Positions 1-7,208 of a stretch of DNA of 57,290 nucleotides are shown piece after piece. The notes beneath the pieces were generated by a model. It made no database searches. It worked only from the letters and a program-made list of their open reading frames with translations, and was not told the DNA's origin. A program made the translations under genes and the position numbers. Numbering within the stretch: the stretch's first letter is position 1; every line of letters starts with the position of its first letter. This DNA is from an uncultured Acetatifactor sp. (GTDB lineage Bacteria; Bacillota; Clostridia; Lachnospirales; Lachnospiraceae). The stretch lies in assembly GCA_910585615.1 (NCBI GenBank), contig CAJUFO010000023.1:1-57290 (forward strand), written 5' to 3'.

Positions 1-476
1 CGCCGTCCTCCCGTGGCCGGACGATGGCCGGCTGGGTCACGCCCTTGTCCTTCACACTGGAGACCATCGCCTTCATTTCTTCGTCATTGCGGACCTGGAA
101 GGGATGGTCCTTGAAGGCGTGGAGCTCGGACAGCTTCAGGTAGACGATCTGCTCGTCACCGCGCCGGGGGGGCCTCCTGGGGCTGTGCCGGTCCGACCTG
201 TACGGGGGATTTTGTCTGTGGCGCCTGCCCGTCCGCTCCCGGCGGTGTCTTTGCCGGTTCCTGGGGCTGGGACGTTTTCTCCGCCCTGGCTTCTTTTCCA
301 GCCGGTGGGGATTTCTCCTTTTTCGTGGCCGCGGCTGTTTTCTGACCCGCCTTTTCCTTCTTTGCCGCAGGCTCCTTCTTCGTGGGAGCCGCCTTGTCCT
401 TTGCCTCTTTGGGAGGGCGGCCCTTCCGCTTCGGCGGTTCCGTCCCCTTTTCCTCCTCTTCTTGGTTTTCTGGCAT
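1..476 (-). pseudogene. ParB/RepB/Spo0J-family partition-like protein, 5' part, frameshifted
   Basis: The gene reads leftward and runs off the window. From ATG 476 comes a low-complexity N-terminus rich in Lys, Pro and Ala (start MPENQEEEEKG), which ends at a stop at 156. A second minus-strand frame then continues to base 1 with a ParB N-terminal signature (YLKLSELHAFKDHPFQVR, then GVTQPAIVRP). The two frames meet in a run of seven G on the plus strand (166-172, seven C in the gene). Six or nine C would put them in frame, so this is an indel: decay, phase variation or a sequencing error. Proteins of this type with basic linkers are common in Clostridia conjugative elements and plasmids, where ParB-like proteins act in partition or regulation. 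No ribosome binding site is seen before ATG 476, and a terminator-like hairpin abuts it, so the start is uncertain. Confidence 0.6.
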
Positions 477-477
477 G

Positions 478-508
478 AAAAAAGGGCTTGACCTCTCTTG
501 TCAAGCCC
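478..508 (-). terminator. intrinsic terminator-like hairpin abutting the parB-like start
   Basis: Perfect 9-bp arms (484-492 and 500-508, GGGCTTGAC/GTCAAGCCC) enclose a 7-nt loop. Read on the minus strand they are followed by six T (478-483), and the ATG at 476 comes two bases later. The form is a classical Rho-independent terminator. Its position immediately upstream of a start codon suggests either leader attenuation or that the true translation start lies elsewhere. Confidence 0.6.
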
Positions 509-543
509 CGGTAGTTGGGTTGCCTCCTTTCCCTGCGCCCATG

Positions 544-578
544 AAAAAACCGCCCTTCGTTGTGAAAGAGCGGTTTTT
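544..578. terminator. bidirectional terminator-like hairpin
   Basis: Arms AAAAACCGC (545-553) and GCGGTTTTT (570-578) give a GC core flanked by A and T runs, so it could terminate in both directions. It lies between the AAA ATPase relic (minus strand, ending at 578) and the parB-like gene. Confidence 0.55.
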
Positions 579-910
579 CAGTAGGTTGGCAGTCCATTAT
601 TTTGTTTTTTTATATGTATCCCTTTGTACACTGTTGCAAAAATCAATTGTGCCCCCATATTCAATTCATTATTGAACATGGCTACAATCGCCCTGGTCAG
701 CTTGAAATGTAGGCTGCTGTCCAATTCATCCACCACCAATATCCTGCCCTGTTCTATACCTTCTATAATGTAACTGGCCAGAGCCGCAATCTTCTTTGTC
801 CCTGTAGAATCAAACAATATGCTGGGAACATGGACACCTTTGTATACAGATACCAATCGAATCTGATCCATTATCTGTTCCGGAATATCAAGCGCCTTTT
901 CTTCCGGCAT
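578..910 (-). pseudogene. truncated AAA/OLD-type ATPase relic
   Basis: This 110-codon ORF resembles only the C-terminal part of AAA_15/AAA_21-type ATPases, often found in abortive-infection or mobile-element settings. It has an SDGTKK-like segment (DSTGTKKIAALA), a Walker B/D-loop region ILVVDELDSSLH (about residues 57-68), and AQLIFAT where the family continues with His-Asp. After that the sequence diverges to VYKGIHIKKQ and stops. The P-loop half is missing, and no upstream frame supplies it. Function is therefore unlikely. Together with the broken parB-like gene it marks the left edge as decayed mobile DNA. Confidence 0.55.
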
Positions 911-938
911 AAGCCTTCCGTTTTCATATATAATACAC

Positions 939-975
939 GTGCCACAAATCCTGATTTTTTCACGATTTGTGGCAC
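939..975. repeat. 12-bp inverted repeat upstream of the ATPase relic
   Basis: GTGCCACAAATC (939-950) and GATTTGTGGCAC (964-975) are perfect arms around a 13-nt loop containing six T. It could be a terminator stem, an operator or a transposon end. The gap 911-1046 holds no gene. Confidence 0.5.
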
Positions 976-1046
976 ATATATTATTCTTTTCCCTTTTTGC
1001 TTGATTTTTATCCCCTTAAAGTCCAAGTTGCCTTTACATCAACAAT

Positions 1047-2315
1047 TCACTGTGTCTGCTCCAGCGCCCTTCTCTCCGTTGCTTCCTTCTGTGTTTCCCG
1101 CCCCGCCTCATACTCCTCCACCGCTGGGTCCACAATATCCCCCGTCCGCACCCACTCCTTCGTCCCTTCCACCTTCACCGCCGCCTGGGTATGCTTCGCC
1201 AAGAACCTGGTCAACGGATACACATCAATCCAGATTTCATTATTCCCTTCCTTCTGGGACTCATCAAAAATCAGCTGCAGCCCCCAGTGCAGGTGCACGA
1301 TCTTGATATTATTCACATTCTCCTTCACACTGTACCCGGTATGCCCCATATACCCAATCACATCCCCCGCCGTCACCACACTCCCCTCCTGCAACCCCTC
1401 CGCATAAGGATAATTCTGCCGTAGATGCGCATAATAATAATACCGCTTCCCGTCAAAGCTCCGTATCCCAATCCGCCATCCCCCATACTGGTTCCACCCC
1501 AAAGCCTCGACGACCCCAGATTCAATCGCCATAATCGGTGTCCCCACCAGCCCCATCATGTCATGTCCCAGATGTTTCCTCTGATACCCATAGCTCCGCC
1601 CCACCCCGAAATCATCAAAGTGGGTATAATCGAATCCCCTGGCCAACGGGAAATACCCCTTCAGCCCATACCGTTCCGCATATCCGTCCTTTCCTGCGTC
1701 CGGCAGCTGCCCCCGTTCCTGCCCTGAAACGCTGTTTCCCGCACCCTTGCCTTTTGTCTGGGCCTGCGTTCCCCCATGGCCTCCCACGTCCGGCGCCTCT
1801 TCCCAGTACTCTCCCACCAGCCCGCCGATGGCCGCGTCATAGGCTTCCTTATAATAATCATAGTACTTCAAATCCTCCGTCAACTCCTCCATGGTGCTCT
1901 CGCCCTCCGAAAGCTTCTCCGCCGCCTTGTCCATGGTCTTCAGGGCATCCTTGCCGAACTCCCCGCCTGTCCTGGCCGCCGTGTATGCCAGAAGCTCCAC
2001 CCAGTCAATCTCATGCTCCGTTCCATGGGTTTCCACATCCCATTCATAGGCCTGGCAGAGCGCCTCATAGGATACCGTGAAATCCACCCATTTTATGTAA
2101 TCATCCTCTATGAAGAGCACATTGCTGCCAGCGCTTTCGGCTGCTTCCTTCCTCTCCCGGCAGAACGCCGCTGTGGCCGACAGCGCCAGCAATAGGCACT
2201 CCGCCAGAATCCCCCGCTTCAGCCACCCTGCGTACCGCTTCCCTGTCTTTTCCTGCGAATTTCCCTTCCTCGTCCATAGCAGACGCCCAAATCCTTCCTT
2301 TTGCCCTCTTTCCAT
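1047..2315 (-). CDS. M23 (LytM-type) metallopeptidase, membrane-anchored
   Basis: This is a predicted peptidoglycan endopeptidase acting outside the membrane. A basic N-terminus is followed by one hydrophobic segment (ILAECLLLALSATAAF), then a helical region of about 100 residues, a Gly/Gln-rich linker and a C-terminal M23 domain. The domain shows the zinc-site motifs GHDMMG and HLHWGLQ and the fold motifs GWRIGI, YYYYAH and GDVIGYMGHTG. ATG 2315 is chosen because GGAG lies five bases before it; the frame also extends to a TTG at 2336. The residues after HLHW form a substrate-specific tail with DVYPLTRFL. It is transcribed alone, downstream of hpf on the same strand with a gap of about 150 bases. 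Family assignment is secure; the exact cross-link cleaved is not known. Confidence 0.85.
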   Translation of the reverse strand: MERGQKEGFGRLLWTRKGNSQEKTGKRYAGWLKRGILAECLLLALSATAAFCRERKEAAESAGSNVLFIEDDYIKWVDFTVSYEALCQAYEWDVETHGTEHEIDWVELLAYTAARTGGEFGKDALKTMDKAAEKLSEGESTMEELTEDLKYYDYYKEAYDAAIGGLVGEYWEEAPDVGGHGGTQAQTKGKGAGNSVSGQERGQLPDAGKDGYAERYGLKGYFPLARGFDYTHFDDFGVGRSYGYQRKHLGHDMMGLVGTPIMAIESGVVEALGWNQYGGWRIGIRSFDGKRYYYYAHLRQNYPYAEGLQEGSVVTAGDVIGYMGHTGYSVKENVNNIKIVHLHWGLQLIFDESQKEGNNEIWIDVYPLTRFLAKHTQAAVKVEGTKEWVRTGDIVDPAVEEYEAGRETQKEATERRALEQTQ

Positions 2316-2461
2316 TTCTACTCCAAGACATCCCAATCACTACCAATTATATGCGGAAAAGGAGCCGCCGCATTCATGCGACAGCTCCTTCCGTTCCTGT
2401 TTTCCGCTATAGTTCCACTTCCTTTGCCTTTTCCGGTCCTAGCCATACCCGTCCGCAGGAG

Positions 2462-2989
2462 TCAGTTCTCTGGCTCAATCAGCCCGTAGGTGTCTCCTTT
2501 CCTCTTGTACACTACGTTCACCTGATCCGTCTCCGCATTGATGAACACGTAGAAGCTATGCCCCAGAAGCTCCATCTGGATGCAGGCATCCTCCGGGTAC
2601 ATGGGCTTGATGTCGAACTTCTTGGTACGGACGATTTTCACTTCCTCATCGTCCGTATAGTTGTTGTCCACATACATCTGGCTGAAGGATTCCGCCGCCT
2701 GCTGCTTGTCCACTATCTTCGTCTTATATTTCTTTAGCTGTCTCTCAATAATCTCCTCCACCAAATCGATAGAGACATACATATCGCTGCTGACCTGCTC
2801 GGAACGGATAATATTGCCCTTTACCGGAATCGTCACCTCGATTTTCTGGCGCTCCTTCTCCACGCTCAGGGTCACATGCACCTCCGTATCGGGATTGAAA
2901 TACTTCGCCAGCTTGCCGATTTTGTCCTCCACGGCTGACCGCAATCCGGGTGTTACCTCTAAATTCCTGCCTACAATGATAAATTTCAT
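2462..2989 (-). CDS. hpf: long-form ribosome hibernation-promoting factor
   Basis: The product binds the 30S subunit and drives 100S ribosome dimers in stationary phase or starvation. At 175 residues it is the long form: an N-terminal RaiA/YfiA domain (residues 1 to about 95, starting MKFIIVGRNLEVTPGL, with TLSVEKERQKIEVTIP) joined by a charged linker to the C-terminal dimerisation domain (about 115-175, with IVRTKKFDIKPMYPEDA and ELLGHSFYVFINAET). AAAGGGATG precedes ATG 2989. A good sigma-A promoter lies 34-64 bases upstream. RelQ at 17.2 kb makes (p)ppGpp, which commonly controls hpf in Firmicutes; that link is inferred, not visible here. Confidence 0.95.
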   Translation of the reverse strand: MKFIIVGRNLEVTPGLRSAVEDKIGKLAKYFNPDTEVHVTLSVEKERQKIEVTIPVKGNIIRSEQVSSDMYVSIDLVEEIIERQLKKYKTKIVDKQQAAESFSQMYVDNNYTDDEEVKIVRTKKFDIKPMYPEDACIQMELLGHSFYVFINAETDQVNVVYKRKGDTYGLIEPEN

Positions 2990-3023
2990 ATGATCATCCC
3001 TTTCGGTTATTTATTGTATAGAC

Positions 3024-3053
3024 ATTATAACATGTCCCCCATAGCTTTTGCAA
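3024..3053 (-). promoter_or_regulatory. sigma-A promoter of hpf
   Basis: On the minus strand TTGCAA (3048-3053), an 18-bp spacer and TATAAT (3024-3029, preceded by GT) form a near-consensus promoter 34 bases before the hpf start. The rest of 3060-3430 is A/T-rich spacer with no gene I can support. Confidence 0.7.
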
Positions 3054-3430
3054 CAATTTATGCTCAAACCTTACATATTTTAGAAATCGTTTCTGTCAAT
3101 TGCCCTGCCGCTCCACTAGATGGAAAACCCAATTTTTGTCTATTTCGCACAAAACATATGTTTTGCTCCCTCATCCTTTTTAGTCTATGCTGATAGGCCT
3201 GCCCGATGTGGATTATGTGTATAACTCCGTGTATAAATCAGTTTTGCGGTCTTTTTCGGATCATTGGCTGTGGATAACTATTCCTCAATCCCGTATGGAA
3301 ATTGTCTTTTAGCCATTTTACAAGAATTTTTTGGTAAATATGCACAGAAGCTCTTTTCTGATTGTCCCCTCTCGCCAATCGGCCTGTGCGCTGCCTTAAC
3401 GGCATGTTTCTTCTGCGCAGGCCTGCGTGC

Positions 3431-3460
3431 AAAAAAAGCCGCACCCCGAAGGGTACGGCC
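3431..3460 (-). terminator. intrinsic terminator of the NlpC/P60 gene
   Basis: On the minus strand a stem GCCGTACCC/GGGTGCGGC with a TTCG tetraloop is followed by seven T, 14 bases after the TAA at 3474. It is a typical strong Rho-independent terminator. Confidence 0.85.
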
Positions 3461-3473
3461 CATACTTGCTTTT

Positions 3474-4634
3474 TTAGAAGATTCTCCTGATTGCCAGGAT
3501 TTCCCTGTAGTTCGCATTGGAGACGATGATGCCCGTTGTGGAGCTGGAGGCATGCACAATCTGTCCGCCGCCGATATAAATCGCCACATGGCCCGAATAG
3601 CAGATGATGTCGCCAGGCTGCGCGTTCGCCAGACCGTCCACCGCATAACCCTGTGTGCGGTCTCCCGCATCGGAATGGGGCAGACTGACACCGAAGTTCG
3701 CATAGACGCTCATCACGAAGCCGGAACAGTCCGTGCCATTCGTCAGGCTGCTGCCGCCATATACATAAGGATTCCCCACGAACTGCAATCCGTAGTTCGC
3801 CACGGCCAGGCCCATCTCGCTGCCGCCGCTCGCCGCATAGGTGACATTATTTTGGGCCGCGGTGCTGTTCTGGGCCGCTTGTGCCGCCTGGGCTGCCGCC
3901 TGGGCCTTCCTGCGCTCCTCTTCCTCCTTGGCCAGGCGCCTTTCCTCCTCTTCCTTGGACTCCGCCTGGACGAATTCGCTGTGAAGGGACACATAATCAC
4001 CGGATACCCAGCCTTCCCCTTCCTCTATGTCCACCCTTACCCAGCCATCTGCCTCTTCCAGGGCCAGCAGGTCGGCGGTTCCGGGCACCATGCCGATAAT
4101 GTCGCATTCCGTGCTGGGCTCCTCCCGGACATACAGAGTCTCCGTGGTGACCGTGGCGATGCGTTTCCCTACCTGCTTCGCGATTTCCACCGCCGCCTCT
4201 CCGGTAACGCAGTACTCCGCTTTCACATAGCCTGTGACGCTGCCGGAATTAATCTGATACCATCCGTTCTCCTCCCCGATAAAGGTTCCCACGGAATTAT
4301 CATAAAGCTTTCCAAGGATTTCCCCCTCTTCACTGGGCATGCTCCTGACATTCACATAACTGTCTACCTGCGCGATTACAAGGTTGCGGAACAAGTCCTC
4401 CTCTGTAGGCTCGGGAGCCTCCGAATCGCCCAGAGGAATGCTCTCTATGATAGACTCAATCGGCAGCGTAGCTACCTCCGACGTGACGTCTTCCAGCTTA
4501 TTTCCGTTCTCCAGCGCCAGACTCACGCCGCCCCCCGGCAGGATGGAGGATGCCTGTGCCGTCATGCCCATCCCTGAAAAAGCCATCGTCGCCGTCAAAA
4601 GATATACTGCCGTCCTCTTCGTCTTATGTGCCAT
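3474..4634 (-). CDS. secreted SH3-NlpC/P60 cell-wall hydrolase
   Basis: This is a predicted gamma-D-glutamyl-diamino-acid endopeptidase. Domain order: signal peptide (cleavage near AQA-S, about residue 28), two bacterial SH3 domains (about 95-145 with VNVRSMPS, and 165-215 with LYVREEPS), an Ala/Glu-rich coiled linker (EEEERR, AQAAQAAQ), and a C-terminal NlpC/P60 domain. The catalytic triad is visible as Cys in GTDCSGFV, His in SGHVAIY and His in QIVHASS. Two ATGs sit in tandem (4637 and 4634); the second has the better spacing from GGAG. A WalR-type direct repeat lies upstream, which fits a cell-wall hydrolase, and the gene has its own terminator. This is the usual architecture of clostridial daughter-cell separation or germination hydrolases. 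Confidence 0.9.
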   Translation of the reverse strand: MAHKTKRTAVYLLTATMAFSGMGMTAQASSILPGGGVSLALENGNKLEDVTSEVATLPIESIIESIPLGDSEAPEPTEEDLFRNLVIAQVDSYVNVRSMPSEEGEILGKLYDNSVGTFIGEENGWYQINSGSVTGYVKAEYCVTGEAAVEIAKQVGKRIATVTTETLYVREEPSTECDIIGMVPGTADLLALEEADGWVRVDIEEGEGWVSGDYVSLHSEFVQAESKEEEERRLAKEEEERRKAQAAAQAAQAAQNSTAAQNNVTYAASGGSEMGLAVANYGLQFVGNPYVYGGSSLTNGTDCSGFVMSVYANFGVSLPHSDAGDRTQGYAVDGLANAQPGDIICYSGHVAIYIGGGQIVHASSSTTGIIVSNANYREILAIRRIF

Positions 4635-4714
4635 CATTATCTCCTCTCCGAATCTGAAACTATGTATACAGGTCGAATTTCCATCCTGAATCGTTATGTC
4701 TTTATCTGTAATTT

Positions 4715-4731
4715 ATTACAGATTTATTACA
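4715..4731 (-). promoter_or_regulatory. WalR (YycF)-like box upstream of the NlpC/P60 gene
   Basis: Read on the minus strand, TGTAAT (4726-4731), five bases (AAATC) and TGTAAT (4715-4720) match the WalR consensus of two TGTWAH hexamers spaced by five. The second hexamer is also half of a palindrome, ATCTGTAAT-TT-ATTACAGAT (4704-4723). WalR controls wall hydrolases in Firmicutes, so the context fits. No regulator gene is in the window. The remainder of 4732-4912 is A/T-rich and shows no gene. Confidence 0.5.
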
Positions 4732-4912
4732 TCTGCCACTAAATATATCACGCTTTCTTAATTTTGTCAACCCGGAAAGAAAAATATCGAAATGCCTGAA
4801 AGTGCCCATTTTATGTGCTTTTTCAAGAATTTTCCAAAAAAAGAACTGCCCCGGGGACAATTCTTTTTTCAGTGATTTTTTATTATTCTTAATAAAAACA
4901 CAAGAAATCCTG

Positions 4913-5818
4913 TTACCGGCATAAAGTCCCGGCGGACACGGCCGCGTTGGCCCCATCCGCCACTGCCGTCACAATCTGGCGCAGCGGCTTCCTGCGCACG
5001 TCCCCTGCCGCGAACAGCCCCCTGACATCAGTGGCACAGTCCTCGCCGGCCAGCACATAGCCGCTCTCGTCACAGGCCGCAAGCCCCTGCACCAGCTCTG
5101 TCTGAGGACGGATGCCCACCGCTACGAACACACCGGCCACAGGCAGCCGGAACGATTTTTCCGTCTTACAATCCTTCAACGTCACGGCTTCCACGGCCTC
5201 TTCGCCCAGGATTTCCTGCACCACATGGCTGTACAGAATCTCCACATTGGGCAGGGCCTTCAGCTCCTGCTGCAGCACCATGGCCCCCCGCAGTTCATCC
5301 CGCCTGTGGACCAGGTATACCTTTTCGCAGCTGCGGGCCAGATAGATGGCATCCTCCAGCGCCACGTCGCCGCCGCCCACCACGGCCACCGTCCTGCCCC
5401 GGAAGAACGCGCCGTCACAGGTGGCACAGTAGGACACGCCCTTTCCGCTCAGCCGCTCCTCCCCGGGCACGCCCAGCAGGGCATGGACAGCCCCCGTAGC
5501 CAGGATCACCGTCCTCGCCTCCAGCTCCCCCTGATCCGTGCGCACCAGCTTATGCCCTCCCCTGTCCTCCAGGGAAAGGGCTGCGGCCTCCCTGAACTCC
5601 ACGTCCAGCTTATCCGCATGTTCCCGAAACTTGGTCCCCATGTCAAAGCCGTCCATGCCCGGCAGCCCCAGATAATTATCCACCTCATAGGTGTTCAGCA
5701 CCTGTCCGCCGCTCATGGGATTCTTCTCCAGCACCAGCAGATTCAGTCCCGCCCTCTTTCCATATATGGCCGCCGAAAGACCGGCCGGGCCGGAACCGAT
5801 GATAATCAAGTCGTACAT
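4913..5818 (-). CDS. trxB: thioredoxin reductase
   Basis: This NADPH-dependent flavoenzyme reduces thioredoxin. At 301 residues it has family length. The FAD-binding motif GSGPAG is at 8-13, the redox-active disulfide CATC at 131-134, the NADPH site GGGDVALEDA at about 148-157, and the C-terminal FAD motif FAAGDVRRKPLRQ near the end. The C-terminal block RQIVTAVADGANAA is typical. It is monocistronic; the SDR at 6031 is divergent, with a palindromic repeat between them. With the TlpA lipoprotein and polyferredoxin at 10.7-12.5 kb it forms part of the thiol-redox gene set in this window, although they are not co-transcribed. A ferredoxin-dependent variant cannot be excluded. Confidence 0.9.
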   Translation of the reverse strand: MYDLIIIGSGPAGLSAAIYGKRAGLNLLVLEKNPMSGGQVLNTYEVDNYLGLPGMDGFDMGTKFREHADKLDVEFREAAALSLEDRGGHKLVRTDQGELEARTVILATGAVHALLGVPGEERLSGKGVSYCATCDGAFFRGRTVAVVGGGDVALEDAIYLARSCEKVYLVHRRDELRGAMVLQQELKALPNVEILYSHVVQEILGEEAVEAVTLKDCKTEKSFRLPVAGVFVAVGIRPQTELVQGLAACDESGYVLAGEDCATDVRGLFAAGDVRRKPLRQIVTAVADGANAAVSAGTLCR

Positions 5819-5840
5819 ACTGTTTCTCTCCGTTTCTTCT

Positions 5841-5892
5841 TTATCCCCGCGAGCAATGAGCCAAGCGGCCGTGCTTGCAGCGGGGTATTTGA
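5841..5892 (-). repeat. dispersed palindromic repeat A, copy 1 (internally deleted)
   Basis: On the minus strand this reads CAAATACCCCGCTGCA joined directly to AGCACGGCCGCTTG and GCTCATTGCTCGCGGG. The same blocks occur at 12998-13095 and 50692-50801, where about 48 further bases lie between them. It sits between the divergent trxB and SDR genes. Confidence 0.65.
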
Positions 5893-5977
5893 TTAAAATA
5901 TACCCTCGTCTCGGGCCTTTGTGGTTTTCACAGAATATTATATGCTCATTTCGTTTCCTTTACAAGCCCCGCTCTTA

Positions 5978-6006
5978 TTGACTTTCTTCCTCTCCCTTGC
6001 TAATAT
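5978..6006 (+). promoter_or_regulatory. promoter of the SDR gene
   Basis: TTGACT (5978-5983), a 17-bp spacer and TAATAT (6001-6006) lie about 25 bases before ATG 6031. Confidence 0.6.
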
Positions 6007-6030
6007 GTAAAGGGAATGGAGGAAACTGAC

Positions 6031-6777
6031 ATGATTAAGGAACAAAAGGGGGGAAAGGGGGGAAAGGCCCTGATCACTGGCGCGTCCAGGGGTATAGGCC
6101 GGGCCACCGCGGAGCTTTTCGCCAAAAGCGGCTTCGACCTGACCCTCGTCTGCCATCGATCCATAGAAGCGCTGGAGGAGCTTGCCCGTCATCTGGAGGC
6201 CGCCTGGGGGATTTCCTGCACGGCAGTCGGGGCAGACATGGGCTGCGAACAGGATGCGGCCAAGGTCTTTTCGCAGCTGAAAGAAATCGATGTATTGGTG
6301 AACAATGCCGGAATGGCGCATTTCGGCCTGCTCTCGGACATGACCAGCCACGAGTGGCACCGGGTTCTGGCCGTGAACCTGGACTCCTGCTTCTATACCT
6401 GCCGTGCCGCCATCCCGCTGATGCTGCGGAGGCATCGGGGCAGAATAATCAATATCTCCTCTGTCTGGGGAACCCAAGGCGCTTCCATGGAGGTAGCCTA
6501 TTCCGCCTCCAAAGGCGGCATGAACGCTTTCACCAAAGCCCTGGCCAAGGAGCTGGCCCCAAGCAACATACAGGTCAACGCCATCGCCTGCGGCATCATC
6601 GACACCGCCATGAACGGCACATTGTCTCCGGAAGACCTGGCGGCCCTGAAGGAGGAGATTCCTGCCGACAGGCTGGGCCGGCCGGAAGAGGTGGCTCAGT
6701 TGGCCCTGTACCTGGCCACTGCTCCGGCCTATCTCACAGGCCAGATCATAACGATGGACGGCGGATGGTACACATAG
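6031..6777 (+). CDS. short-chain dehydrogenase/reductase (FabG-like)
   Basis: This is a classical SDR of about 248 residues that uses NAD(P)H. It has the Rossmann motif GASRGIG (about 17-23), NNAG, the catalytic Ser in NISSVWG, the YSASKGG active site (Tyr and Lys), and the C-terminal GQIITMDGGW. The start is placed at 6031, with GGAGG eight bases upstream; an in-frame ATG at 6016 lies before that site. FabG (3-oxoacyl-ACP reductase) is the closest named relative by motif, but no fatty-acid synthesis genes are nearby. The substrate is therefore not known, and a YmfI-type or sugar/alcohol dehydrogenase role is equally possible. Confidence 0.88.
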   Translation: MIKEQKGGKGGKALITGASRGIGRATAELFAKSGFDLTLVCHRSIEALEELARHLEAAWGISCTAVGADMGCEQDAAKVFSQLKEIDVLVNNAGMAHFGLLSDMTSHEWHRVLAVNLDSCFYTCRAAIPLMLRRHRGRIINISSVWGTQGASMEVAYSASKGGMNAFTKALAKELAPSNIQVNAIACGIIDTAMNGTLSPEDLAALKEEIPADRLGRPEEVAQLALYLATAPAYLTGQIITMDGGWYT

Positions 6778-6797
6778 CGCCCTCCGCCGTCCGACAT

Positions 6798-7088
6798 TCA
6801 GAAAGCGCTTTCCCGCGCCTCCTCATAAATCTCCCTCACATCCGTGCCTGGCACCAGGGAGTCTACGATTTCCTGCATCTGTTCTTTCGTCTGGGCATCC
6901 CTGCAGCGCAGGATGACTTTCTCCTTCTGCGCCTCCGTGAGCCCGGCATAGCCGTTCATGGCCGCCTCGTTCGTGGCAAGAGCCATGCCGAAGCCTACCG
7001 GCAACTGTCCCGGCATGGCTGCAGCGTATGGCGTTCCCGCCCCGCTCCATCCGCCTAATCCTAATCCGTTCACATCCATTTTCTGCAT
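6798..7088 (-). CDS. conserved small protein of unknown function
   Basis: A 96-residue protein (start MQKMDVNGLGLGGW) with a Gly/Ala/Pro-rich N-terminal third. A helical C-terminal half follows: LTEAQKEKVILRCRDAQTKEQMQEIVDSL. It has no signal peptide, membrane segment or cofactor motif. The frame extends to ATG 7151, but AAAAGGAG sits just upstream of 7088, so the start is 7088 or the internal ATG at 7079. It lies between the SDR (convergent) and the DUF4037/DUF4125 gene on the same strand. I do not recognise a named family. Confidence 0.6.
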   Translation of the reverse strand: MQKMDVNGLGLGGWSGAGTPYAAAMPGQLPVGFGMALATNEAAMNGYAGLTEAQKEKVILRCRDAQTKEQMQEIVDSLVPGTDVREIYEEARESAF

Positions 7089-7208
7089 ACACTCCTTTTC
7101 TCGAGGCTGTTCGATTTTCCCCGCATTACAGAGTGTGCAGTTTTTCGACATTTATTCGGATATGCAGAATCTGTCAGCTGCCGTTTTCATACACTATTTT
7201 TTCATGCA

